Shown: positions 25,869 to 35,460, counted from the first letter of the stretch. The stretch: 53,563 nt of DNA from Planctomycetia bacterium TMED53 (GCA_002167285.1 NHDG01000016.1:1-53563); one strand, 5' to 3'. The notes: generated from the letters alone by a model not told the origin. Translations and numbers: made by a program.

Positions 25869-26052
25869 CTGCTCCTGAAGGACAGTCCCCAGTCCTGCAC
25901 TGAACTGTGAAGCCCAGCAAGCACCAACGGGCGAGATCCCAGGAGAGTTCGACGATTGAGTGGAGACCCACGGGGCTCAGTGGGGACGCCCTCGCGGGAA
26001 CAACCCACTGGGCCTCGGAGGTCCAATCAGCAGTGTCAACGCTAATCTCCAC
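25869..26052 (-). ncRNA. Candidate structured leader RNA upstream of gltA
   Basis: Within the nadE-gltA gap, minus-strand RNA can form nested stems. An outer 7-bp stem pairs 26046-26052 with 25960-25966. Inside it, 26004-26010 pairs with 25978-25984 (CCCACTG/CAGTGGG type, 7 bp), capped by a short stem at 25989-25998 with a 4-nt loop. A second small hairpin lies at 25869-25885, near the gltA start. No known riboswitch or 6S/SRP consensus was matched by eye. The region has small open frames on both strands, none convincing. Confidence 0.3.
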
Positions 26053-26106
26053 CGGGGCAAGAGGTTCCGGCCGATCCACGGGAGATCTTCACCGATTCTC
26101 GAGGGC

Positions 26107-27750
26107 TTATTTCGAGTACTGCCAGCCATCCAGTGATCGGGCGATCGGTACCCGACGCCCGACGCCGTAGGCACGAGGAGTCACCCGAAGAATCGGCGCA
26201 GACTGCCGGCGCTTGTGCTCGCTGACCTCGATCAATCGAATCACCTGCCGCACCGCTTCCTCGGGAAGCCCCAACGCGATGATCTCTTCGAAGGAGAGCC
26301 GCTGTTCGATCCATGCGGTCAGAATCGCATCGAGCTGGTCGTAAGGCGGAAGACTGTCCGTATCCACCTGTTCAGGAGCCAACTCCGCTGAAGGCGGCTT
26401 CTCGATGGTGGATTCAGGAATCAAGTCGCTGAAACGATCTAGCCGCGCCAACTGGTAAACCATCTGTTTAGAGACGTCTCCGAGGGGTGCCAACCCCCCA
26501 CACATGTCTCCATAGAGGGTGCAGTAGCCCACTGACAACTCCGATTTGTTGCCGGTGGCCAAGACCATCGCCCCTTCCCTGTTCGCCAGGGTCATCAGGA
26601 TCATTCCTCGCAACCTCGACTGGAGGTTCTCTTGGGCCACACCCCAATCTCCAGAACCGAGAAGCGGCTCCATATCTGTTTTCATCTGTTGATACGATTC
26701 GGTAATGGAGATCACTTCGAAGCCGATCCCCAGCCGCTCGGCCAACTCACGGGCATCGACCCAGCTACCCTCCGAGGAGTAGGGTCCCGGCATCGCCACA
26801 GCAGTGACATTTTCTGCGCCGAGCGCCTCCGTCGCCAAGACACAGACGACTGCAGAATCGATGCCACCACTCAGTCCGAGAACGACCTTCTTCAAACCAC
26901 ATTTAGCAAGGAAGTCGCGGATTCCCAAAACTAACGCACTGGCGACCAGGTCCACCGGAGCTTCCTCGACCCCTTTCGCTGGGGCTTCCGGAAGCGCTTC
27001 AGTCAACGAAAGCTGCGGGGCAAACCCCACCAGCCTCTGCACCATTCCTGTCGGGTGCATCAGGAAACTGCGCCCATCGAAAACCAGTTCGGTGTTCCCC
27101 CCCACCAGATTACAAAGAGCCAGTGGGATTCCCCATTGGCGACTTTGTTCGGCGAAGACTTCTTCACGAATCAGTTGTCGACCACCGTGGAAAGGGCTCG
27201 CCGATGGACAAAGGATCAGACTCGCTCCTTGATCTGCCAATTCTTTGCCAGGGATTCGCGAGTATGGCGGCTGGCCCTCGATGGGAACCGTCCACAAATC
27301 CTCACAGATTCCGATTCCAATTTTTTGCCCACGAACTTCGAAGACTTGCGCCTTTTGCCCTTGCTCGAAGGTCCTCGCTTCATCAAAGACGTCGTAAGTG
27401 GGTAATAAAATCTTGTCATGACGCCCAAGGATGCGCCCACCATCGAAAATCAGTGCGCTGTTGTGGACCGGCCGCGAAGATCCTTCCTCGGCAGCCACTA
27501 AAGTGCCGACGACAGCAGCGGGGCCGTCCTTGAGGAGCTCAGCCAGCTGAGAGTTGGCTCTCCCGGTTGCGGCGATGAAATCCGGACGGGTCACCAAATC
27601 TTGGGGTGGATAGCCGCAGGTCACCAATTCGGGAAAGAGAACCAGCTCAGCTCCGAGCTGACCTGCTTCACGGTGAGCCTTCCTGATGAGGGCGATGTTG
27701 CCCTCCAGATCTCCCACGGTCGTATTAAGTTGGGCGATCGCCAGACGCAA
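26107..27750 (-). CDS. nadE: Glutamine-dependent NAD+ synthase
   Basis: Makes NAD+ from deamido-NAD+, ATP and glutamine; last step of NAD synthesis. The 547-residue protein has an N-terminal nitrilase-type glutaminase with the triad Glu41 (LFPELVTCGYPP), Lys in HDKILLPTYDVFDE and Cys in IGIGICEDLWT. A C-terminal synthetase domain begins near residue 290, with the ATP loop LGLSGGIDSAVV and ATGNKSELSVGYCTLYGD. The start is a TTG at 27750, 9 nt after the fabI stop, so it is probably translated from a fabI-nadE mRNA. Its length is at the short end for this two-domain type but nothing appears missing. Confidence 0.95.
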   Translation of the reverse strand: MRLAIAQLNTTVGDLEGNIALIRKAHREAGQLGAELVLFPELVTCGYPPQDLVTRPDFIAATGRANSQLAELLKDGPAAVVGTLVAAEEGSSRPVHNSALIFDGGRILGRHDKILLPTYDVFDEARTFEQGQKAQVFEVRGQKIGIGICEDLWTVPIEGQPPYSRIPGKELADQGASLILCPSASPFHGGRQLIREEVFAEQSRQWGIPLALCNLVGGNTELVFDGRSFLMHPTGMVQRLVGFAPQLSLTEALPEAPAKGVEEAPVDLVASALVLGIRDFLAKCGLKKVVLGLSGGIDSAVVCVLATEALGAENVTAVAMPGPYSSEGSWVDARELAERLGIGFEVISITESYQQMKTDMEPLLGSGDWGVAQENLQSRLRGMILMTLANREGAMVLATGNKSELSVGYCTLYGDMCGGLAPLGDVSKQMVYQLARLDRFSDLIPESTIEKPPSAELAPEQVDTDSLPPYDQLDAILTAWIEQRLSFEEIIALGLPEEAVRQVIRLIEVSEHKRRQSAPILRVTPRAYGVGRRVPIARSLDGWQYSK

Positions 27751-27759
27751 AGCTCGGTC

Positions 27760-28533
27760 CTATCCCATCATCCGGAATCCACCGTCGACGTAGAGGACTT
27801 CACCGGTGATCCCGCTCGCCAGTGGGGACAAAAGGAAAGCCGCCGCATTCCCCACCTCTTCCGTCGTCACCCCCCTACCGAGGGCCGCTCTCCCCTCGAT
27901 TTCATCAAAGATATCCGCGAAACCACTAATCCCACGCGCTGCCAAAGTTTGAATCGGTCCCGCACTGATGGCATTGACACGGATATCTTTAGGGCCCAAA
28001 TCTGCGGCAAGGTAACGGACACTCGCCTCAAGGCTGGCTTTGGCCACCCCCATGACGTTGTATCCGCGAACCGCTCTCTCTGCTCCCAGATAAGAGAGGG
28101 TAATCATCGACCCCCCCGCCTGCATCCGTTGAGCCGCTTCGCGAGCCAAATGAGTGAAGCTGAACGCACTCACGTCGTGAGCCTTGAGAAAGCCCTCTCT
28201 GGATGTGGAGAGGTAATCTCTTTCCAAGTCCTCCTTGTCTGCAAATGCGATGGAGTGGACCAAAAAATCGAGTCCTCCCCACTTTTCATCCACTTCTGCA
28301 AACAACTGTTCAATACTCTTCTCATCACAGACATCACAAGAAGTGATGATCTCGGCCCCAGCCTCCTCTGCGAGAGGCCTCACCCGACGCTCGAGGCGTT
28401 CACCTTGATAAGTAAATCCAAGACGCGCTCCAGCGTTCGACAAAACGCGAGCGATCCCCCAGGCGATACTTCGATCATTGGCAACACCGAGGATCAATCC
28501 CCTGCGTCCCGTCAAACCATCCGTCAGAGTCAT
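27760..28533 (-). CDS. fabI: Enoyl-[acyl-carrier-protein] reductase (NADH)
   Basis: Reduces the trans-2-enoyl-ACP double bond at the end of each round of fatty-acid synthesis. The 257-residue SDR protein starts at ATG 28533, eight bases after AAGGGAG. A frame going much further upstream overlaps the exported-protein gene and is not used. Motifs: GRRGLILGVANDRSIAWGIA (NADH site), VHSIAFADKEDL, and YNVMGVAK with the Tyr-x6-Lys of FabI. Its first gene position ahead of nadE suggests an operon with its own promoter downstream of the terminator at 28626-28660. Confidence 0.94.
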   Translation of the reverse strand: MTLTDGLTGRRGLILGVANDRSIAWGIARVLSNAGARLGFTYQGERLERRVRPLAEEAGAEIITSCDVCDEKSIEQLFAEVDEKWGGLDFLVHSIAFADKEDLERDYLSTSREGFLKAHDVSAFSFTHLAREAAQRMQAGGSMITLSYLGAERAVRGYNVMGVAKASLEASVRYLAADLGPKDIRVNAISAGPIQTLAARGISGFADIFDEIEGRAALGRGVTTEEVGNAAAFLLSPLASGITGEVLYVDGGFRMMG

Positions 28534-28625
28534 AGGAAGACTCCCTTCCAGCCCGTGATGTGAGCGATCAGAGAGGTAGTTTAACCCTTCTGCCCTAACG
28601 GGGGTGAAAAACGCACACCTGGAAG

Positions 28626-28660
28626 ACAAAACGCCCCGACAGGAGACCCTGCCGGGGCGC
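28626..28660 (-). terminator. Rho-independent terminator of the exported-protein operon
   Basis: On the minus strand, cgccccggcagg pairs with cctgtcggggcg (12 bp, one G-U) around a 4-nt loop, followed by TTTTGTCTT. It lies about 30 nt past the stop of the 632-residue exported protein and before fabI. Confidence 0.88.
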
Positions 28661-28690
28661 ATTGCATGAATTTCGCAAAATCTAAGCGAC

Positions 28691-30589
28691 TTAGAATGCT
28701 GCGGGCTTCTTCTCTTCTTTCTTCTCCTCGGCTTTTTCAGCGCCATCTTTTGCAGCTGGCCACTCTGAGAAGTTGTAGAACTTGACCCCGTCATCGACGA
28801 TCGACATGCGGCTGGCAGTCCAGCCGAAGTATTTGCGGAACAGCTCAGATTCTGGGATGTTGGACGGATCAAAGAGGAAGAGCAGGCTCTCATCTTGAGC
28901 GATCTCTCCCGCCATCAAGGGCAAGAAGCCCAAGAGTGGACGCAACACGTTCGCAGCGGTGGCCAAGTTTTCACCGACGTCCGTAAATCCAATTCCCATC
29001 CCCTGGCTTGCTTTGACCTGCGCCAAAACTTTGCTGATATCGGGGTTCTCCATGAATTGACGTCCCTCGCCCTTTTGCGATCGAATCATCGCTTTGAGAT
29101 CGTCATTGCTCATAGCGACCACGAGCCACTCATCGGTCATCGTCCAGGAAGGTGCGAGAGCTGGGCCCTGACCGGCAAACTCGGGAGGCATGTCGCCGAG
29201 CGGGTCGTATGTCCAGACATCCATCTCCATGAAGGAATCCTTCTTGACCATCGCTCCCATCATTTCCGGACCAGCGACGACATCCATGATCTGATCGAAG
29301 ATCTTACGATCTCGCATACGAATCATGAAGTTTCCGGAGCTGCTCGATCCCATCATCATTTCCATGGGATTTTGCATCAGGGGCTGGTTCTCATCGCTTT
29401 CTGGCGAAGAGATCACGATCGTGCCCTCCATCGCATCGAGCATATCCCGCGGATCAAAACCCATCTCGCCGGAAACCATCTCCATCTGAATATCCACCAT
29501 CGCTCTCATCTCATCCGGGTCAGAACCCTCGATGATGGCGATCATTTCGATGATGGATTCAACAATGTTGTCGAAGCGAAGACGAACCAACGACACGTTC
29601 ATACTCTTGTCGGAGACAAATCCCGGAAGTCGAATGTCACCATTCTCGGTGGGAATCAGGCTCATGAGGCCCTTGCGGCCTGACATCGCCATGATGCTGT
29701 CAGATCCTGATCCGCCAGCTTCCACGTAGAAGCGACTGGCGAATCCAGAGATCGAATCCAAGCCGGTAGCCCCCAAAATGGCGGACAAACTGGGAGATTC
29801 TGACATCCCTCCGGCAGCTCCCATCATCATCTCTGCCATAGGAGTGAGATTCCAAAGGGCATCGAGGTTGATGAGGACAGACTCGTTTCCACGGCGCAGT
29901 TGTCTATCAGCACTCTGGTAGATCTTCGTGGTGGAGAAATTACTGCCAACGGCGGTATCTCCCGTATTCAGGTAATTTTCGATAGCGCTACGGCTGGTCC
30001 CCACCACGTGGCGAGTGCCTTCTTGGCCGATGAACACACCGATCCCCGGCATTGCAGCCAAACCATTGAACTCCATCTCGCCGATGCTGAAAGTGGTCGG
30101 GATCAGCGGAGTGCCCTCCCCGTCCAGTCTTTCACGAATCAACGTCAAAAGTTCACGATGGGGTTCACCCAAATCTTCGGGTCCGTTGAAATCGACCAAC
30201 AAGTTGGGCATCGGCAATCCCACATTGGGATCCATCTGATATCCCAAACCGATCACCAGCTGACCAGTATTTTCAGCGTACCACCGCGAGAACAACTTCT
30301 TCAGAAAGTCGACCGCTTCGCTATCGGTTTCCTCGAGAGAGACTTCTTCACTCATCATTTTGGAGAAGCCCTCGAAAAGGCGATCGCCGATCTCTTTGAC
30401 TGAGGGTTCATTGATGAACTGCCCCATGGAGGAATTATTGCCCTCCTTCAGCATCCCCTGCCAATCGGTCACCGAGATTGCGATGACGGTATTTTTATCA
30501 AGCTTGCCGACATCCCCTTGCCCTTCAGCGAGGGTGGGTGCCAGAGTCAAAAAGGCTGCAAGCAGCAGGCCGAACATCTTGTTCGCCAT
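28691..30589 (-). CDS. Large exported hypothetical protein (DUF3352-like)
   Basis: A 632-residue exported protein. The ATG at 30589 follows AAAGGAA and begins a clear signal peptide (MFGLLLAAFLTLAPTLAEG). The mature part is methionine-rich and acidic, alternating helix and strand, e.g. DKNTVIAISVTDWQGMLKEG, RHVVGTSRSAIENYL and SWTMTDEWLVVAMSNDDLKA. The last two recur as a style of two-fold repeated domain like the DUF3352 group, which I recall from planctomycetes and cyanobacteria; that match is tentative. It ends in a Lys/Glu-rich tail (EKAEEKKEEKKPAAF). It lies 56 nt behind the trypsin-like protease and before a terminator, so the pair forms an envelope-related operon. Function unknown. Confidence 0.82.
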   Translation of the reverse strand: MANKMFGLLLAAFLTLAPTLAEGQGDVGKLDKNTVIAISVTDWQGMLKEGNNSSMGQFINEPSVKEIGDRLFEGFSKMMSEEVSLEETDSEAVDFLKKLFSRWYAENTGQLVIGLGYQMDPNVGLPMPNLLVDFNGPEDLGEPHRELLTLIRERLDGEGTPLIPTTFSIGEMEFNGLAAMPGIGVFIGQEGTRHVVGTSRSAIENYLNTGDTAVGSNFSTTKIYQSADRQLRRGNESVLINLDALWNLTPMAEMMMGAAGGMSESPSLSAILGATGLDSISGFASRFYVEAGGSGSDSIMAMSGRKGLMSLIPTENGDIRLPGFVSDKSMNVSLVRLRFDNIVESIIEMIAIIEGSDPDEMRAMVDIQMEMVSGEMGFDPRDMLDAMEGTIVISSPESDENQPLMQNPMEMMMGSSSSGNFMIRMRDRKIFDQIMDVVAGPEMMGAMVKKDSFMEMDVWTYDPLGDMPPEFAGQGPALAPSWTMTDEWLVVAMSNDDLKAMIRSQKGEGRQFMENPDISKVLAQVKASQGMGIGFTDVGENLATAANVLRPLLGFLPLMAGEIAQDESLLFLFDPSNIPESELFRKYFGWTASRMSIVDDGVKFYNFSEWPAAKDGAEKAEEKKEEKKPAAF

Positions 30590-30645
30590 GAATGTTCCTT
30601 TCGGTTCTCTAGAAATTAGAGAACACCATTTCTTTGGGGTACGGG

Positions 30646-31623
30646 TCACTCCCCTGGTTGAATCTTTTTCGGCGGTGTCAGATATCTTACACCGGTGTTT
30701 GGTTGGCTTTCATCGAAGAGGAATGACTCCCTGCGATCGATGAAAAACTTCACCTGATCCAGTGGAATGGCGAAATTGAGCCCCTCCGACTGAAGAATCT
30801 TCATGTTGGTGACGCCGACCACTTCACCGGCCTCATTGAAGAGGGCTCCCCCTGAATTTCCTGGATTGATCGGGGTCGTCGTCTGAATGTAACACTGGCC
30901 TTCGAAGGAGCGATACGGGTCGGAGACAATCCCCTCACTCACCGTACGCTCAAAGCCGCGGGGAGTTCCCACAGCAAAGACTTTCTGGCTGCGCTCGAGA
31001 GCATCGGAGGAGGCCAATTTGACCGGGCGAAGCGTGTACTGATCCGCATTCGGGATTCGAAGCAACGCTAGATCCAGGAATGGATTCAGAGCGACAATTT
31101 CGACGTCTTCAATCTGTTCCTTACGTGATCCGCCCTCAGCGTCATCGAGGTACACCGTCAACTGAATGTCTCTTTGTCCTTCAACAACGTGGACATTGGT
31201 GATGACCAAACCACTTTCATTGATGATGAAGCCGCTTCCAAGGCCGCCTCCGGCGAGAACTCGGACCACGCTACCCCTAGCGAGATTCTCCGCTTCCTCG
31301 AGTGGAAGGGGCTTGCCCCCACCCAAAGTGTAAACGCGATCACTTGGAGCCTGATCCTCCGCCGACTCTCCTGCGCTGAAGACGCGACGCCCCTGAATCG
31401 AATTTTTCGGCAAGGCGACGATCGTTGGCCCGATATCGACAAAGATTTCCTGACCAGTCTCTTTGACGATGACGCCACGAACGCTGGAACCTCCGATGAG
31501 ATCGATCTCAACCTTTGTGGACTTCGGGGTGTCTTGCTCCGCATTCACCAGGGTTAACCCTGCGAGAACTGGGACCATCAACAGAAACGCGGTACAGACC
31601 ATCAGCTTCAGTGAAACTTTCAT
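30646..31623 (-). CDS. Secreted trypsin-like serine protease, HtrA type without PDZ
   Basis: A 325-residue exported protease. A signal peptide (MKVSLKLMVCTAFLLM onwards) should end near VNA. A short N-terminal beta region (VEIDLIGGSSVRGVIV) comes first, then the trypsin-like domain. The triad is complete: His145 in VITNVHVV, Asp184 in FLDLALL and Ser257 in NPGNSGGALF. No PDZ domain follows; about 60 residues remain after the serine. The start is ATG 31623, though a TTG two codons earlier has better spacing to GAGG. It is the first gene of a two-gene operon with the large exported protein. Periplasmic quality control is a reasonable guess. Confidence 0.9.
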   Translation of the reverse strand: MKVSLKLMVCTAFLLMVPVLAGLTLVNAEQDTPKSTKVEIDLIGGSSVRGVIVKETGQEIFVDIGPTIVALPKNSIQGRRVFSAGESAEDQAPSDRVYTLGGGKPLPLEEAENLARGSVVRVLAGGGLGSGFIINESGLVITNVHVVEGQRDIQLTVYLDDAEGGSRKEQIEDVEIVALNPFLDLALLRIPNADQYTLRPVKLASSDALERSQKVFAVGTPRGFERTVSEGIVSDPYRSFEGQCYIQTTTPINPGNSGGALFNEAGEVVGVTNMKILQSEGLNFAIPLDQVKFFIDRRESFLFDESQPNTGVRYLTPPKKIQPGE

Positions 31624-31828
31624 CGCCAACGGAACCTCGACTTTCAGGAGAAAACAGAATTAACTGTAGAATTAGACCTAGGTCTCTTCTTGCGGAAGCG
31701 CTCATCCACTCCCAAAATCCGGGATCATAGAACAAGACGCCGAGACTCATATTGAATCCTGCAATTCCCTTCTGCAAGGTGATTGTCGGAGACATCTGGG
31801 CCTTCATCTGAATATAGTAGGAGCACTC

Positions 31829-34135
31829 ATGCCTCAATGTGAAAAACAGACCCCGTCTCTTCCACTGCGATCCTTACCGCTGTCTCTAGCCCTGATACTA
31901 GCCCTGACCGTCATCATACCTTTAGGGATTTCAGAGGCCCATGCGCAAGATCGACTGGGAGATTTCGGCTTCTCGGGAATGGACGTCTTTCGTCTCGGCG
32001 CAGCGGGTGGCCCATGGCATGCAGCCGACCTCGATTCTGATGGAGATCTCGATCTGACTATCTGGATCGATGACCGCGGAGAACTGGTGCACTTTCTCCG
32101 AGATCCGGAGAGTGAAGGCTTCGTTCACATGGAGGCGGGAAACACCCTCGTCGACCCCGCAGGGTGGCGCCGTATGGAGACGAGCGTCGGCGCATCCGTG
32201 GAAGCGCTGACCTCCGTAGACCTCAACCAGGATGGTTGGACCGATTTGGTCATCTCCTGCCCCGGAGCAGATCGCCTCGAAGTTTTCTGGGGATCCGAGA
32301 ATGAAGAGTCTCGCTTTAAACGCTCCGATCGAGTGCGTATGGAAGACCTCGCCCGCGGCTCCCAAACCCTCGGAACCGAATCGGGAATCACCACTGAAGG
32401 AGCTGCAACTGCACTCAAAGTTCTCACCGAAGATGGCGTTCGCACCCTGCGTTGGAAAAAGGGCACCACAACCCTTGCCGAGAATTCCCTGACCCATGGC
32501 TCAGCGGGCGGAGCTCGCTTTCTGGTGCCGGTCGATGTGAATGGTGATCAAGCCCTCGACATGATCTCCGTCAGTACCGCCTCGGCGGATCGTCCATATC
32601 CGGTTCGCACCCGACTTCGAGTTCCTGGAGCGACTGAAGAGTGGTCACCGGAGCAACTTCTAAGGGTTGAAAGTGGCCGCTATCTCGGCCATACGATCAC
32701 CGGTGAAGAGCCGATCTTCTTCTTCGGAGAGCGCGATAGGCCAGTATTGACCGGTTACCGGGTCGTCCCTGTTTCAACATCCCAAGATCAATTGGGCGTG
32801 CGGGTGATTCCCCTTTCCGCCGAAGGCCTGGGTAAAAGTCGTATGGCCCAGGGGGATATCGATGCGGATGGAGATATCGATGTCGTCGTCCTCGACGCCA
32901 AAGGATCTCGCTTGATCCCAATCTTCAATGAGGATGGCGATCTCTTCCCTGGAAAGTCCTCACCCACGCTTCAAAAGCCGGAAGATCTCCTTGTTTCCGA
33001 AGGCAAGGTATACGTCTTCAGTAAGTCCGAGGGGGGAATCGGTGTCAGCAAACTGGACGGGCGTGGTCTCTCCTTCCCTGATTTACAACCAATGAAGAGA
33101 TCCGTGGATTCCCTCGTCGCTGTCGGTGGGTTCACCCCCTCTGGAGATCTCCTCACCATGCACAAGGGATCCGGCAGATCAGACTACGATTTGGTCTACG
33201 GCGAGCAGCAATTCCCGATCGGCAAAGTCAATCGTGAGCCTTCTGCAGTGCGACTTTTCCCAGGTGCAGAAGGAAGCACCCTGATCGTCGTCGAGATTCC
33301 CTTCGAATCACCGAAACTCTTTTCTTTGAATTCCAAAGCTGCGTCAGGAGAGGAAGAAGTCTCCGAGACTTGGATCGATGAGATCGAGGCCCCCGCCACC
33401 ATCGAATCCGGTGGCAAGATCACCAGCCTTGCTCCTGGAAAAATACTGGTGACCCAGAAAAATAGGGCTCGCATCGTCGAAATCACAGCTGGAAAAGCCC
33501 GGGTCATCCGACAGCTGGATGTCCCCGGAACCGGAGCAGAGGTGACCGCTTCAGCAGCGATCCAGTGGAATGCTGACGACGACAGCGACCGATCGGAGAT
33601 CGTCCTGATCGATCAGGGCAACAGCATGATCCATCTCGGAAATGAGAAAGAGGTCATCTCTTCACAAGAGGGCCCCTTCAAAAAGATCCTTCAAGCAGCA
33701 GGATACGACCTAGGAAATGGCACCGAAGAACTGCTCTTACTCAATGATCGCGCCCTCATGGTGGTCGCTCGTCCCGAGGGGTCCCTTGAGATGATCGAAT
33801 CATTCTCCAGGCGAGCCAACCACGAAAACTCACGAATCACGGCCATCGCTTCAGGAGACCTCAATGGAGACGGCCTCATTGATCTCGCTGCCGTCGACGG
33901 CGCCCGCGGCGAATTGGAGATCCTCGCCGGATCAGCCAAGGGATTTGTGCCGGCACTCGGCTTCCCCGTCTTCGAACGCAAAACCTTCTCTGGCGGCGGA
34001 CGTGGAGTTGAGCCTCGAGCGATTCTCGTCGAAGACTTCGACGGCGATGGTCTCGATGATGTCGTGCTGATGATCCATGATCGTTGGATCATGTATCCTC
34101 AACAAAACCTTGATAATGCTAGAGACTCCCGCTGA
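31829..34135 (+). CDS. Secreted FG-GAP / VCBS repeat protein
   Basis: A 768-residue exported protein with a signal peptide ending AHA. At least six integrin-like FG-GAP blades are marked by the calcium motif: DLDSDGDLDLTIWID, DLNQDGWTDLVIS, DVNGDQALDMISV, DIDADGDIDVVVLD, DLNGDGLIDLAAVD and DFDGDGLDDVVLM. They suggest one beta-propeller, with stretches between whose fold is unclear. Its stop overlaps the dihydroorotase-type gene by one base (TGATG), odd for a secreted protein and a cytosolic enzyme. Such propellers bind ligands or polysaccharide; the target is unknown. A 12-bp duplication lies inside the signal-peptide coding region. Confidence 0.88.
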   Translation: MPQCEKQTPSLPLRSLPLSLALILALTVIIPLGISEAHAQDRLGDFGFSGMDVFRLGAAGGPWHAADLDSDGDLDLTIWIDDRGELVHFLRDPESEGFVHMEAGNTLVDPAGWRRMETSVGASVEALTSVDLNQDGWTDLVISCPGADRLEVFWGSENEESRFKRSDRVRMEDLARGSQTLGTESGITTEGAATALKVLTEDGVRTLRWKKGTTTLAENSLTHGSAGGARFLVPVDVNGDQALDMISVSTASADRPYPVRTRLRVPGATEEWSPEQLLRVESGRYLGHTITGEEPIFFFGERDRPVLTGYRVVPVSTSQDQLGVRVIPLSAEGLGKSRMAQGDIDADGDIDVVVLDAKGSRLIPIFNEDGDLFPGKSSPTLQKPEDLLVSEGKVYVFSKSEGGIGVSKLDGRGLSFPDLQPMKRSVDSLVAVGGFTPSGDLLTMHKGSGRSDYDLVYGEQQFPIGKVNREPSAVRLFPGAEGSTLIVVEIPFESPKLFSLNSKAASGEEEVSETWIDEIEAPATIESGGKITSLAPGKILVTQKNRARIVEITAGKARVIRQLDVPGTGAEVTASAAIQWNADDDSDRSEIVLIDQGNSMIHLGNEKEVISSQEGPFKKILQAAGYDLGNGTEELLLLNDRALMVVARPEGSLEMIESFSRRANHENSRITAIASGDLNGDGLIDLAAVDGARGELEILAGSAKGFVPALGFPVFERKTFSGGGRGVEPRAILVEDFDGDGLDDVVLMIHDRWIMYPQQNLDNARDSR
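31886..31909. repeat. 12-bp in-frame tandem duplication in signal peptide
   Basis: ctagccctgata is followed by ctagccctgacc, giving LALI-LALT within the hydrophobic core of the FG-GAP protein signal peptide. Confidence 0.8.
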
Positions 34136-35406
34136 TGAGTAGCTCAGAGAACTCATGGCTCCTCGAAGGAGACCTTCTAGAGCCCGGCGGAGTCAGCCGT
34201 GAGAGACTTCGGATCTGCGCTGATTCGGGAACGATCTTGGAACGGGGAGATCTCCCTGGAGATCCCGACGTAGTCTGGCCTGAAGGCAACTTTGTTTGTC
34301 CCGGCTTCATCGATATCCATGTTCACTGCCGAGATGACCCCAGCGGGGAACACCGATACAAAGAGGATTTTCTTTCGTCGAGCCAGGCAGCGATCCAGGG
34401 TGGAGTCGTGCTATTGGGCGATATGCCCAACAATCCCATCCCCCCCAGCAATCAGTTGGACTACCAGAAAAAGCGTGATCTGGCGAATGAAGTGGGCCTC
34501 GTCGACATCGTCCTACACGGCCTGGTGACCCCTGAGGGAGACTGCTTCTCCTCAAAGATTCCATGGAAGTGTTACTTCGGTCCCAGCGTCGGCGAGATCG
34601 ACTCCTGGGGAGACCAGGGTGTCACGGAAGTCCTGCAGAATTATCGCGGCGAACGGGTGACCTTCCATGCAGAGGACCCACCGATGCTCATCGCCGCACA
34701 AAATGCGGAGACCCATGAGAAGCGTCGTCCACCTGAGGCTGAGGTCGCAGCCATCGATACGATCCTCAAAGTCTGTCGTGAGTTAGACATCAGCGCCCAC
34801 ATCGCCCACCTCTCCACCGGTGAAGGATTACGTCGGATTGAGAGGGCGAGAGCAGAAGGTCAGAGCGTGACCACAGAAGTCACACCCCACCACCTCGCGT
34901 TTGACATGGAAAACAGACACGAGTGGAAGTGTGGAGAATGGCTGCAGATGAATCCGCCGTTGAGAACCCCTTGGGATCGAGAGGTCCTGATGGAAGGGCT
35001 CCTCAATGGAAGCATCGATGTCCTCGCAACAGATCATGCTCCCCATTCAGTCGAGGAGAATCGTCAGGGGATTTCTGGAGTCCCCCAACTCGATACCTTT
35101 GGTGCTTTCGTCTGCCAATTGGCTGCAGAGGGATTCCCATGGGAAACGCTCGTCACTCGAGCCTCCACCCGTCCTGCCGAGTTGTTCGATCCCTTTGTCG
35201 AAGGAACTTTTGGCCAGCTGAAGCCTGGCGCAGTCGCTTCCTTGACGATCGTCGATCCGAAACAACCTTGGACTCTCGAGCGATCTGCCGTGCGCAGCCG
35301 ATCCGGGTGGTCACCCTTCGAGGGTCGCCCCTTCCCTGGACAAATCCTCGAAACCGTCGTCCGTGGGAAACGATACGATCCCGCATCCACAGCCAAGCGT
35401 AGCTAA
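34135..35406 (+). CDS. pyrC: Dihydroorotase-type cyclic amidohydrolase
   Basis: A 423-residue amidohydrolase of the dihydroorotase/allantoinase group, closing the ring of carbamoyl-aspartate in pyrimidine synthesis if it is PyrC. Zinc-site motifs are readable: PGFIDIHVHCRD (HxHxR) near residue 60, LGDMPNNPIPP, a lysine region WKCYFGPS, VTFHAEDPPM (His), SAHIAHLSTGEG (His), and VLATDHAPHSVEE (Asp and His). The ATG overlaps the FG-GAP stop by one base. The operon partner gives no clue. Allantoinase or hydantoinase activity cannot be excluded. Confidence 0.85.
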   Translation: MSSSENSWLLEGDLLEPGGVSRERLRICADSGTILERGDLPGDPDVVWPEGNFVCPGFIDIHVHCRDDPSGEHRYKEDFLSSSQAAIQGGVVLLGDMPNNPIPPSNQLDYQKKRDLANEVGLVDIVLHGLVTPEGDCFSSKIPWKCYFGPSVGEIDSWGDQGVTEVLQNYRGERVTFHAEDPPMLIAAQNAETHEKRRPPEAEVAAIDTILKVCRELDISAHIAHLSTGEGLRRIERARAEGQSVTTEVTPHHLAFDMENRHEWKCGEWLQMNPPLRTPWDREVLMEGLLNGSIDVLATDHAPHSVEENRQGISGVPQLDTFGAFVCQLAAEGFPWETLVTRASTRPAELFDPFVEGTFGQLKPGAVASLTIVDPKQPWTLERSAVRSRSGWSPFEGRPFPGQILETVVRGKRYDPASTAKRS

Positions 35407-35460
35407 GAGGGCCCACGCAGATAAAAGGGTCCAGCGCAGTTAAGAGCAGAAACAAAATAA

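Noticed and set aside
25907-26170. 87-codon plus-strand frame in the nadE-gltA gap
   Set aside because: Runs into the antisense of nadE, odd composition and no ribosome site. The gap is better described as a possible RNA leader.
27601-28563. 320-codon plus-strand frame across nadE and fabI
   Set aside because: Antisense shadow of two well-identified enzymes on the minus strand, with no domain.
28534-28893. N-terminal extension of fabI by 120 codons
   Set aside because: Overlaps the exported-protein gene and terminator; FabI proteins start at the equivalent of ATG 28533.
28895-29683. 262-codon plus-strand frame, His-rich
   Set aside because: Antisense to the exported protein gene; the His richness comes from reading ATG (Met) codons backwards as CAT. 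No ribosome site.
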